DNA from: Cytophagales bacterium
Lineage (GTDB): Bacteria; Bacteroidota; Bacteroidia; Cytophagales; Cyclobacteriaceae
Assembly: GCA_017303805.1 (NCBI GenBank)
Contig: JAFLBQ010000001.1
Location: 496,001-560,000 of the forward strand
Direction of reading: 5' to 3'
DNA length: 64,000 nucleotides
Shown here: piece after piece, positions 16,376-24,846 of the stretch
Position numbering within the stretch: position 1 is the first letter of the stretch
Layout: each line of letters opens with the position of its first letter
Made by a program: the position numbers and the translations under genes
Notes under the pieces: generated by a model
Told to the model about the DNA's origin: nothing
What the model saw: the letters and a program-made list of their open reading frames with translations, nothing else
Databases searched by the model: none

Positions 16376-18775
16376 TTACCACCGGATTTCTAACCGGTCA
16401 GGTGTATAGTCTATTTCTGTCCAACGTACGGATTCTTCACCCATCGAATCGGGTTCGTTAATCGGATCGTATTTTTCTAATGGTGAAAAAAACGAATGCC
16501 GACTTTGGTTCAAAGAGAATGACTTTCCATTTATGGTAGCCTGCGAAGCGTTTGATCCGTGTAAAACAATTTTCAATGTAGTGTAAGTTGTTGTGTAGGC
16601 GCCTTCACTTTTTCCAACTACAACCAAATTTTGCGATCCGTGATTTTGAATCAATCGGGTAGCACATGCCCCTTGCTGGTACTGAAATGTTTCTCCATCA
16701 TCGCTGTAAAGCAAAAACTCAGTAGATTCATTACCACAATAAATATGAAGAGCTAATTCGGTGGAAGCAATGCCTGCATGGGCTTGTGCCGGACGCATGG
16801 GTAAAACACTTCCTGCTTTTACAAACACCGGCAGCTTATGAATTGGCGATTCAATAATGGCTTCCTGATTGCCCTGCCATTGTTTGCCGGTATATAAATC
16901 ATACCAGGTACCTTCCGGGAAATAGATTTTCAATAACTCTTTATTGCTTTCAACGGGCGCAACCAATATGGCGGGGCCAAACAGATATTGGTTCTGATAC
17001 AAACCACTGTAAACAAGTGGATCGTGTGTGTAGTTGATAGCCAGCGAACGCTGTACCGGCATACCCGTTTTTGATGCATCGTAAAATAACGAATAGATAT
17101 AAGGCATTAACTGGTACCTAAACTTAATGTAGTTGCGACAGATGTTTTCAACTTCCTCACCATAACTCCAGGGTTCGCTATCGCGGGTGTTAATCATGGT
17201 GTGTGCACGAAAGAAAGGCGATAGCGCTGCAATAGAGATCCAGCGGGCAAATAATTTCGTGTTGGCATCGCCCACAAAACCTCCGGCATCGTAACCCGCA
17301 AAAGCAATTCCCGTAAGGCCCATGCTGTTTACCAAGCGTACACCCAACAACATGTGTTCATCATAACTTACGTTATCGCCTGTCCATACAGCAGCATACC
17401 GTTGCACACCCGAAAAACCAGAGCGCGTAAGATTGAATGGTCGTTTTCCTTTTAATAACGCTTTGGTGCCCTCGTACGTGCTGCGTGCCATTTGAAAGCC
17501 GTACAGATTTCTTCCTCTGCGTGTGGTAGCTTTAGTACCTTCAAAGTCGAACTCAAGATTTTCAGGAAGAGAATGACCCCACGTTGCAATTTCATTCATG
17601 TCATTCCAGAAGCCATCAACTCCTAATGCAACGTAATCCTTAAACTGTTCAGCCCACCATGCGCGGGTTTCTGGTTTTGTGAAGTCAGGGAAATGGCACC
17701 AACCAGGCCACACTTGCCCCTCGTAATTCTGGCCATCGGGGTATTTGATAAACACATCCTGGGCAAGGCCATCTTCGTACGTTTTATAGCCGGGTTCCAC
17801 TTTAATGCCGGGGTCGCACATCACAACAACATGAAAGCCCTGTTGGTTTAGGTGTGCTATCAATGCCTTGGGGTTGGGGAAGTTTTTAGGATCCCATGTA
17901 AAAATTTTATACTTATCCATGTAGTGGATGTCAAAAACAATTACATCGGCTGGGATATCCTTATCGCGAAATGTTTTTGCTAATGTTAGAACTTCCTGGT
18001 CGGGGTAATAGCTGTAGCGGCATTGCTGATAGCCAATACTCCAAACAGGCGGAAGTTCCATTCTTCCCGTAAGGAAAGTATAATGCTTTATGATTTCAGC
18101 TACCGTGGCTGCATGGATGAGGTAATACGTCATTTCACCTGCATCGGCCGAAAAAGATGCAAAGCGATTGTTGGAAGCACCGAAATTGAAAAAACTTTTA
18201 TAACTGTTATCGAAGAACAGACCATACACAAGGTGTTGGTGGATGCCAATGTAAAAGGGAGTAGAACAATAGAGCGGGTCGGAACCTGAGTGGTATCCAT
18301 AGGCATCGGAATTCCAGTTTTGAAACGCATGGCCTTTGCGATCGAGACCTCCGGTTTTTTCTCCGAGCCCGATAAACCGCTCGCCCGGCTGTAATTTTTT
18401 ATACGTAGTTACCTGTTCACCATTCCAGGCTGTACCAAACGTATCGTCTTCGTTTATTACCTTTCCATCTAATGTTTGTAAAGAAAACCGCACCGGGTGT
18501 TTGGATACAACCAACTGCGTGCTTGCTGTTATGAGCGTTAGTATTGATTCGGTTTCAACAACGTTAAAGGCGGTAGATTCCGGAGTGCCTACTACGGCAT
18601 ACGAAAAAGCTTCGAAGGGTTCTTTAGAGATACTTATTTTAAAAATTGATTCGTTGTACAAATCAACTTTAAAGTTGCCGTTGCTTGTTGTACCGGAAAT
18701 TCCTGATGGCGTTTTGGTAACAGCTGTAAGTACACCAAGACTTTGGCTTGAAGAGGAATTGAGAATGGGATTCAT
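16376..18775 (-). CDS. GH31 alpha-glucosidase, cytoplasmic
   Basis: A 799-residue glycoside hydrolase family 31 enzyme releasing alpha-linked glucose (or alpha-xylose) from non-reducing ends. After an N-terminal beta-sandwich (to ~240) the barrel carries the nucleophile Asp in DGFWNDMNE (about residue 392) and the acid/base Asp in WTGDN (about 467). RSGFSGVQRYAAVWTGDN and FRAHTM are further GH31 blocks. There is no signal peptide, so it should act on imported sugars. I start at ATG 18775; a TTG one codon earlier is possible. It is the first structural gene after lacI (80 bases) and precedes the sugar transporter. Alpha-glucosidase is more likely than alpha-xylosidase from context, but the xylose genes at 60-63 kb leave this open. 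Confidence 0.88.
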   Translation of the reverse strand: MNPILNSSSSQSLGVLTAVTKTPSGISGTTSNGNFKVDLYNESIFKISISKEPFEAFSYAVVGTPESTAFNVVETESILTLITASTQLVVSKHPVRFSLQTLDGKVINEDDTFGTAWNGEQVTTYKKLQPGERFIGLGEKTGGLDRKGHAFQNWNSDAYGYHSGSDPLYCSTPFYIGIHQHLVYGLFFDNSYKSFFNFGASNNRFASFSADAGEMTYYLIHAATVAEIIKHYTFLTGRMELPPVWSIGYQQCRYSYYPDQEVLTLAKTFRDKDIPADVIVFDIHYMDKYKIFTWDPKNFPNPKALIAHLNQQGFHVVVMCDPGIKVEPGYKTYEDGLAQDVFIKYPDGQNYEGQVWPGWCHFPDFTKPETRAWWAEQFKDYVALGVDGFWNDMNEIATWGHSLPENLEFDFEGTKATTRRGRNLYGFQMARSTYEGTKALLKGKRPFNLTRSGFSGVQRYAAVWTGDNVSYDEHMLLGVRLVNSMGLTGIAFAGYDAGGFVGDANTKLFARWISIAALSPFFRAHTMINTRDSEPWSYGEEVENICRNYIKFRYQLMPYIYSLFYDASKTGMPVQRSLAINYTHDPLVYSGLYQNQYLFGPAILVAPVESNKELLKIYFPEGTWYDLYTGKQWQGNQEAIIESPIHKLPVFVKAGSVLPMRPAQAHAGIASTELALHIYCGNESTEFLLYSDDGETFQYQQGACATRLIQNHGSQNLVVVGKSEGAYTTTYTTLKIVLHGSNASQATINGKSFSLNQSRHSFFSPLEKYDPINEPDSMGEESVRWTEIDYTPDRLEIRW

Positions 18776-18855
18776 CAAAAAAAATAAGAGTTAAGAAGCC
18801 TGAAATTAAATTATTGGCTACTAACTCTTATCGTAATGCTGTAAAAAAAACGAGG

Positions 18856-19905
18856 CTATTTTTTCTTGCCTTGTTTTTTAAGTGATGAATTACGGATTAC
18901 CAATCTTGTTTTCAAGACTTTTGTTTCAGGCTGCGGCTCGAAGTCTTCTTTATCTTTTAACTCAATCTGGCGGATGAGTAAGCGGGCAGCTTCCTGCCCC
19001 ATTTCAAAGCCTGGCTGATCGATGGAGGTGAGCGATGGTTCCATCAACTCGCCAAAAAACCAGTTGCTGAAACCCAGCAATGCGATGTCTTGCGGAATTT
19101 TAAGCCCCTTTTCCTTAATAGCTACCATGGCGCCCATTGCCATGGGATCATTTCCGGCAAATACAGCATCGGGCAAAGGATTTTGAGAGAGCAGTTTGTT
19201 CATGCCGCGTTTACCTTCTTCAAAAGTTCCTGAAGGCACGCTGATTACCACGCTTTCATCGTATTTTAATCCGTTTTCCTCCAACGCATCTTTGTAGCCG
19301 CGCAGGCGATCAATGCTGATAATCAGGTTTGGCGACCCATTGAGGTGCGCAATTCGCTTACAGCCTTGTTCTATCAGGTGCTTAACACCTTCTTTTGCCC
19401 CGGCATAGTCGTCAACAATTACCTTACTGCTGGTGGGGCTGTTGTACATTCTATCGTAAAACACGATAGGCACCCCTTTGGAGATTATACTCTCGATGTG
19501 GTCAAAGTTGTTGGTTTCGCGCGAAATGGAGATGAGCATGCCATCTACACGGCTGTTAAAAAGGGCCTTAATATCGGTAAGCTCGCGTTGGTACGACTCG
19601 TTAGACTGAGCCAGAATTACGTTATAGCCGGCTGTATAGGCCACATCTTCAATACCGCTGATTACAGTTGAGAAGAAGAAATGGACGATTTCGGGTATGA
19701 TTACTCCAATGGTATTGGTTTTTTTTTGGCGGAGGTTAAGGGCTACAATGTTGGGTTGGTAGTTGAGTTTATCTGCCAGTTCGTTTACCGCTTTTTTGGT
19801 TTGAACACTGATATCGGGATGGTCTTTAAGTGCCCGCGAAACGGTGGAGGGGGAGATGCCCAACTCGCGGGCAATGTCTTTAATGGTAACCTGGTTAAAC
19901 TTCAT
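18856..19905 (-). CDS. LacI family transcriptional regulator
   Basis: A 349-residue LacI/GalR-type repressor. The N-terminal helix-turn-helix (VTIKDIARELGISPSTVSRA) covers residues 6-25, with the hinge helix near residues 50-60 (NYQPNIVALNLRQ). The periplasmic-binding-protein-like effector domain follows (TIGVIIPEIVHFFFSTVISGIE to the C-terminus). It heads the minus-strand GH31/transporter/esterase operon and diverges from susC. The shared 225-base gap holds two perfect palindromes, GCAAACGTTTGC and AAACAAGCTTGTTT, which are good operator candidates. It probably represses both directions and responds to an alpha-glucoside or a breakdown product; the effector is unknown. Confidence 0.92.
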   Translation of the reverse strand: MKFNQVTIKDIARELGISPSTVSRALKDHPDISVQTKKAVNELADKLNYQPNIVALNLRQKKTNTIGVIIPEIVHFFFSTVISGIEDVAYTAGYNVILAQSNESYQRELTDIKALFNSRVDGMLISISRETNNFDHIESIISKGVPIVFYDRMYNSPTSSKVIVDDYAGAKEGVKHLIEQGCKRIAHLNGSPNLIISIDRLRGYKDALEENGLKYDESVVISVPSGTFEEGKRGMNKLLSQNPLPDAVFAGNDPMAMGAMVAIKEKGLKIPQDIALLGFSNWFFGELMEPSLTSIDQPGFEMGQEAARLLIRQIELKDKEDFEPQPETKVLKTRLVIRNSSLKKQGKKK

Positions 19906-19950
19906 GTCAAATCTGCTTTTTTATAAAAATTTCAAATATTTGTGATTTAA

Positions 19951-19962
19951 GCAAACGTTTGC
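19951..19962. promoter_or_regulatory. Candidate LacI-family operator
   Basis: GCAAACGTTTGC is a perfect 12-base palindrome with a central CG, the usual form of LacI/CcpA-type operators. It lies 46 bases upstream of the lacI start and 169 bases upstream of susC. Confidence 0.65.
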
Positions 19963-19999
19963 GGTGACGTTTCCGGAATATTTGTATGGGATTTTACCG

Positions 20000-20013
20000 A
20001 AACAAGCTTGTTT
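20000..20013. promoter_or_regulatory. Second palindrome in the lacI-susC gap
   Basis: AAACAAGCTTGTTT is a perfect 14-base palindrome 38 bases after the first one. It could be a second, weaker operator. It lacks the central CG of typical LacI sites, so this is less certain. Confidence 0.4.
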
Positions 20014-20130
20014 GCTCATAAAAACCCGGTAATATTGAATAGAAATCATGTTTTTTAATTCTATGCAATTAACAAATTTGATTTCGAATAAGTACTCTAA
20101 AACAACAATTAAACCCTAAAACAATTAAGT

Positions 20131-23124
20131 ATGAGTAAACTGTATCTGTTAGTACGCAGGTGCCTTACGGTAGCGCTGGTTATGGCAGCCTTTGCAGGCT
20201 ATGCCCAGCAATCTGTAACGGGCAAAGTAACAGCAGCCGATGACGGCTCGGGCATTCCCGGTGTGAATGTGCTGGAGAAAGGAACCAGCAATGGTACCGT
20301 TACGGATTCGGATGGAAATTTCAGAATTAACGTTGGTGCCAACGCTACACTGGTATTTTCATTTGTAGGCTACGCTACACAAGAAGTGGCGGTAGGAAGC
20401 CAAAGTTCGGTAAACGTTTCGTTACTATCGGATGTAACGGCTTTGAGCGAAGTTGTTGTGGTAGGGTATGGTACGCAAGACAAGAAAGAAATTACAAGCT
20501 CTGTTACGAGTATCAAATCTGAGGATTTTAACAAAGGTACCGTAAATGACCCTGTTCAATTGTTACAGGGAAAAGTAGCGGGCTTAAACATTACCCGCCC
20601 AGGTGGAGACCCTAATGCCGGCTTTAACATCAGACTGAGAGGTGTTGGTACAATTGGTGCCAATGCAGAACCCTTGGTTGTAATTGATGGTGTAATTGGC
20701 GGTTCCTTAAGTACAGTTGATCCCAATGATATCCTTTCGGTTGATGTTTTAAAGGATGGTTCAGCCGCAGCGATTTATGGAAGTCGGGGCGGAAGTGGTG
20801 TTATTCTGATTACCACTAAGTCCGGAAAGAAAGGAAGAGTAGACGTAAGCTATAATGGATCAGTAGCGGTTGAAAGTATTGCCAGAACCATCGATTTTAT
20901 GAGTGCCGATGAATATCGTCAGGTACAAGGTGCAGTAAATTTAGGATCGAGCACAAATTGGCTGGACGTAGTTACCAAAAAAGGGAGCGCTATGGTTCAC
21001 AACTTATCTCTTTCTGGCGGTAGTGAAAAAACAACTTACAGAGCATCTTTTAACGTTAGAGAGGCTTCAGGTATCGCAATCAATTCAGGATTTACCCAGC
21101 TAAACGGTCGTTTGAACCTTACCCAAAAGGCGCTAAAAGACAAGGCAACATTTACAATGAATGTTTCATCCACTACCAAAGATGCCGAGTATGGTTTTAC
21201 TGAATCTTTGCGATACGCAGTAATAGCGAATCCTACTATGCCAGTATATGACAATACAACTACAAGCCCCACTGCTGGTGGTAATTTTGGCGGCTATGCG
21301 CAGCGCGATATTTTTGATTTTTTCAATCCGCTGGCTATAGCTGAGCAAAACCAAAACGATGGCAAGGATACACGCTTACTAACGAGCTTGAGAGGTGACT
21401 ATGATTTCAGCGATGTAATTAATGGATTATCTGCAGCCGTATTTTATTCACAGCAGCGCGAATCGGATTTCAGGGGATATTATTACTCCAAGTTTTCAAA
21501 ATTCAGAGGAGCTGGAAGAAATGGATTAGCGGGCAGAAGAAACGACCAACGGTTTAATGAATTGTTTGAAACGACAGTTAACTACAACAAGAATATTAAT
21601 AATGCTAACCTTGCTTTACTTGGTGGATACTCTTATCAGTACTTCCTAAACGAAGGTTTTGGAATGGAAGGAGGCAACTTCCTTACAGATGCTTTTGGTT
21701 ATAATAACATGGGAGCAGCTCTGGATTTTGCAAATGGATTAGGAAATGTATTTAGCTACGCTAATTCCAACAAGTTGGTAGCTTTTTTCGGAAGAGCCAA
21801 TTTGAATGTTTCAGAAACTTACTTTGCATCGGTTAGCGCTCGATATGAGGGCTCATCACGGTTTGGAAAAAACAATAAGTGGGGTTTATTTCCCGCAGCT
21901 AGTGCTGGTGTTACCCTCAGTAATCTGGTTGATATTCCATCAGTTAACAGCCTGAAATTAAGAGCCAGCTACGGTGTAACTGGTAACCAGCCTGGTTCTT
22001 CGTATGAGTCACTTTCGAGAATAGGAAGGTTAGGAAACTTTTTCTACGAAGGAGTTTACGTTCCAAGTTATGGCCCAGTTTCAAATGCTAACCCGGATCT
22101 AAAGTGGGAAACAAAATCTGAAATAGATTTTGGAGTTGACTTCTCAATGTTGAATAACAAACTAACCGGTACCATTGATTACTATACCCGTACCACGAAA
22201 GACATGATTTTGCCGGTAAATGTGCCTGTTCCACCAAATTTGTATGGAACTACGTTAGTTAATATTGGTGAATTAAAGAATGACGGTTTTGAACTAGCAC
22301 TTAATTACAATCCGATGAAGGCTGGTCTTATCAAGTGGACTGTAGGCGGTAACTTTTCAACCTATAACACAAAGGTTGTTAGTTTGACCTCTGGCCCGCT
22401 AAGTTTTGGATCTGGGGGAGTACTTTATAGAGCCGGAATGGGAGCGCCAGGTCAAAATGACTTTAGACTGATAAGGGTTAAGGAAGGTCAACCCCTTGGT
22501 GAAATCTGGGGACCTGTGCAAGTAGGAGTAAACCCTGATGGAACTCCTAAGTTTAAGGACATTAATGGTGATGGTGGTAACTATTGCGATTGTGATGACG
22601 ACAAGACTGTACTTGGCAACGGGTTGCCTAATTTTACGGCAGGTTTAAATTTCACCGTATCATACAAGAACTTTGATTTAAGTACATTTTTTAGAGGAGC
22701 ATTTGGTCATGACTTGGTTAACAGTTACCGCGGTTTTTATGAAAACCGGGAATCAACCACAGTTGGTAACTATAACATAGTAAATACCAAATATTACGAT
22801 CCAAATATAACCAAGGCGGTGTTCAATAGTTCGCACGTTGAAAAGGCAAGTTTTGTTAAACTTGATAATATGCAAATCGGTTACAACGTACCGTTAAAAG
22901 GTGGTTCTACTTTTACCAACTTTAGGGTATATGTGGCTGGACAGAACCTATTTGTGATTACAGGCTACACAGGAATTGACCCCGAAGTTCGTTATACCGA
23001 CCGCATCGATGGTGATGGTGGTGGTAATCCAGGTGCTGTGGATGCGTTGTCTCCAGGTATTGAGAGGAGATCAACCTATTTCACCACCCGCACTTTCACC
23101 TTTGGTGTTAACATCGGATTTTAA
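20131..23124 (+). CDS. SusC/RagA family TonB-linked outer membrane receptor
   Basis: A 997-residue TonB-dependent transporter that would import a bound ligand together with its SusD partner. A signal peptide ends near AGYAQ (residue 25). A carboxypeptidase-regulatory-like domain follows (SVTGKVTAADDGSGIPGVNV to ~105). EVVVVGYGTQ at ~110 is the SusC-type motif before the plug, which includes FNIRLRGVGTIGANAEPLVVIDGV. The barrel runs to the terminal aromatic residue (GVNIGF). susD follows after 13 bases. The gene diverges from lacI and the GH31 operon, which hints at an alpha-glycan or glycoside ligand. No SusC-type promoter box was found in the gap; the palindromes there suggest LacI control. 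Confidence 0.93.
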   Translation: MSKLYLLVRRCLTVALVMAAFAGYAQQSVTGKVTAADDGSGIPGVNVLEKGTSNGTVTDSDGNFRINVGANATLVFSFVGYATQEVAVGSQSSVNVSLLSDVTALSEVVVVGYGTQDKKEITSSVTSIKSEDFNKGTVNDPVQLLQGKVAGLNITRPGGDPNAGFNIRLRGVGTIGANAEPLVVIDGVIGGSLSTVDPNDILSVDVLKDGSAAAIYGSRGGSGVILITTKSGKKGRVDVSYNGSVAVESIARTIDFMSADEYRQVQGAVNLGSSTNWLDVVTKKGSAMVHNLSLSGGSEKTTYRASFNVREASGIAINSGFTQLNGRLNLTQKALKDKATFTMNVSSTTKDAEYGFTESLRYAVIANPTMPVYDNTTTSPTAGGNFGGYAQRDIFDFFNPLAIAEQNQNDGKDTRLLTSLRGDYDFSDVINGLSAAVFYSQQRESDFRGYYYSKFSKFRGAGRNGLAGRRNDQRFNELFETTVNYNKNINNANLALLGGYSYQYFLNEGFGMEGGNFLTDAFGYNNMGAALDFANGLGNVFSYANSNKLVAFFGRANLNVSETYFASVSARYEGSSRFGKNNKWGLFPAASAGVTLSNLVDIPSVNSLKLRASYGVTGNQPGSSYESLSRIGRLGNFFYEGVYVPSYGPVSNANPDLKWETKSEIDFGVDFSMLNNKLTGTIDYYTRTTKDMILPVNVPVPPNLYGTTLVNIGELKNDGFELALNYNPMKAGLIKWTVGGNFSTYNTKVVSLTSGPLSFGSGGVLYRAGMGAPGQNDFRLIRVKEGQPLGEIWGPVQVGVNPDGTPKFKDINGDGGNYCDCDDDKTVLGNGLPNFTAGLNFTVSYKNFDLSTFFRGAFGHDLVNSYRGFYENRESTTVGNYNIVNTKYYDPNITKAVFNSSHVEKASFVKLDNMQIGYNVPLKGGSTFTNFRVYVAGQNLFVITGYTGIDPEVRYTDRIDGDGGGNPGAVDALSPGIERRSTYFTTRTFTFGVNIGF

Positions 23125-23137
23125 AATTTGATCCAAA

Positions 23138-24769
23138 ATGAAAATGAAACAAAATATTATTAAAAAGATAGCAGCTCTTAGTATCGCATTGACTTTTTTT
23201 AATCAATCCTGTACTAATCTGGATGAAGAGATTTACAGTGATGTTACAGCTGATAATTTTTTCAAAACCAATGAAGAATTTATATCGGCACTGGGGCAGG
23301 CGTACGCTTCTTTAGGCGGACTAGGAAATCACTCTAACCTTTGGTCTGTTCAGGAAATTTCTTCTGACGAGCTCGTTATTACCACTAAAGGTGGTGACTG
23401 GTACGATGGAGGTGTACTTATTCAGCTACACCAACATAATTGGACTATTGATAATGGCTTTTTCAATAATACCTGGCAATTTCTTTACGGTGGCATTAAT
23501 AACTGTAACAGATTGATATATCAATTTGGCCAATCAGATGCCCCACAGGCTACTGCGTTTATAAATGAATTGCGCGCCCTTCGAGCCTTATGGTATTATT
23601 GGTTACTAGATTCTTTTGGCAACGTACCGCTTGTGGTTGATTTTAAAGAAACCAGCCCTGTAGGGAATTCAACCCGGGCTCAGGTTTTTGCTTTTGTTGA
23701 AAGCGAATTAAATGCCGTGATTAACAATTTGCCCACAGATGTTTCTGCGGTAACCTACGGAAGAATGACTAAGTGGACTGCACATGCCATTAAATGCAAA
23801 CTGTATTTGAATGCAGAAGTTTATACTGGTACTGCAAAATGGACTGAGGCAGCAGCAGAAGCTCAAGCTATTATCTCAAGTGGTAAGTACAATTTGGAAT
23901 CTAGCTACAAAGATAACTTCTCGATTAATAATGCCGGATCAACAGAGAATATCTTTGTCTACCCATACGATAAGGTGTTTGCTGGTGGATTTAACTGGCC
24001 AATGATGACGCTACATTATGCCAGTCAGGGTGTATATAAGCTTACTGCACAACCTTGGAATGGATATTCTGTAGTTGAGGAATTTTATAACTCTTACATT
24101 GACCCAGCCCAAAACCCAGGGCCGCAAGGACCTGTGTGGAAGGGCTTGACGAGTGATTTAAATGGGGATGGAATATCTGACGACAATGGCACTGTGGACT
24201 CTAGATTGTCAAATTTTGTGGTCGGCCCGCAATTCAACCCCGATGGAACACGCGCTTCAGATCCTGGTTTTGAAGGACCGACTACTGCTGCACCAGACCC
24301 TGACGGAGCACCCCTGACCTTTACTCCACAGATAAACCAAATTTATCCGAATGGATGGAGACAGGGCGGTGCACGGATTGGTAAGTACCAGTACGAGGTA
24401 GGTGGAACAAATAATATGAGTAATGACTTTGTTGTATTTAGATATGCAGACATATTACTTTCACGTGCGGAAGCCCTTTGGAGACTGAATTCAGGAAGTG
24501 CAGAAGCTTTGACGCTGGTTAATCAAATCAGAACAAGAGCCGGTGTAACAGCTTATGGCTCGCTAACGGCAGATAATTTAGTTGCTGAAAGAGGCCGTGA
24601 AATGTTTGCAGAGATGACCCGCAGACAAGATTTAATTCGCTTCGATAAGTGGGGCAGTACTTGGTGGGAAAAACCTGTTAGTACTGCCACTTACAAATTA
24701 TTCCCGATTCCCAAGGCTCAGCGGGATGTGAATAGTTTACTTCAGCAAAACCCTGGTTATCCTAACTAA
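23138..24769 (+). CDS. RagB/SusD family surface glycan-binding lipoprotein
   Basis: A 543-residue SusD-like lipoprotein, the lid and ligand-binding partner of SusC. The signal peptide ends in FFNQSC (Cys near residue 25), giving a lipid anchor. The family blocks are present: LDEEIYSDVTADNFF at the N-terminus, ALRALWYYWLLDSFGNVPLV near 150-165, and the C-terminal VVFRYADILLSRAEALWRLN and ERGREMFAEMTRRQDLIRF. It lies 13 bases after susC. A strong hairpin terminator follows its stop. The ligand cannot be read from sequence. Confidence 0.93.
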   Translation: MKMKQNIIKKIAALSIALTFFNQSCTNLDEEIYSDVTADNFFKTNEEFISALGQAYASLGGLGNHSNLWSVQEISSDELVITTKGGDWYDGGVLIQLHQHNWTIDNGFFNNTWQFLYGGINNCNRLIYQFGQSDAPQATAFINELRALRALWYYWLLDSFGNVPLVVDFKETSPVGNSTRAQVFAFVESELNAVINNLPTDVSAVTYGRMTKWTAHAIKCKLYLNAEVYTGTAKWTEAAAEAQAIISSGKYNLESSYKDNFSINNAGSTENIFVYPYDKVFAGGFNWPMMTLHYASQGVYKLTAQPWNGYSVVEEFYNSYIDPAQNPGPQGPVWKGLTSDLNGDGISDDNGTVDSRLSNFVVGPQFNPDGTRASDPGFEGPTTAAPDPDGAPLTFTPQINQIYPNGWRQGGARIGKYQYEVGGTNNMSNDFVVFRYADILLSRAEALWRLNSGSAEALTLVNQIRTRAGVTAYGSLTADNLVAERGREMFAEMTRRQDLIRFDKWGSTWWEKPVSTATYKLFPIPKAQRDVNSLLQQNPGYPN

Positions 24770-24790
24770 TACGATTTAAAAGATTCCTGA

Positions 24791-24819
24791 AAGGCAAACA
24801 GTAATGTTTGCCTTTTTTT
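24791..24819 (+). terminator. Rho-independent terminator after susD
   Basis: AAGGCAAACA (24791-24800) and TGTTTGCCTT (24805-24814) are exact reverse complements around a GTAA loop, followed by a T run. It separates susCD from the FG-GAP genes and could limit read-through into them. Confidence 0.85.
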
Positions 24820-24839
24820 ATTCAGCTTTAATAAATTTG
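24807..24839 (+). promoter_or_regulatory. Candidate promoter for the first FG-GAP gene, overlapping the terminator
   Basis: TTTG at 24807-24810 and TAAATTTG at 24832-24839 fit the phylum consensus TTG-N(17-23)-TAnnTTTG with a 21-base spacer. The -33 part lies in the right arm of the susD terminator. A start a few bases after the -7 box would fall at or next to the ATG at 24847, giving an almost leaderless mRNA. Confidence 0.45.
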
Positions 24840-24846
24840 GCACTGA

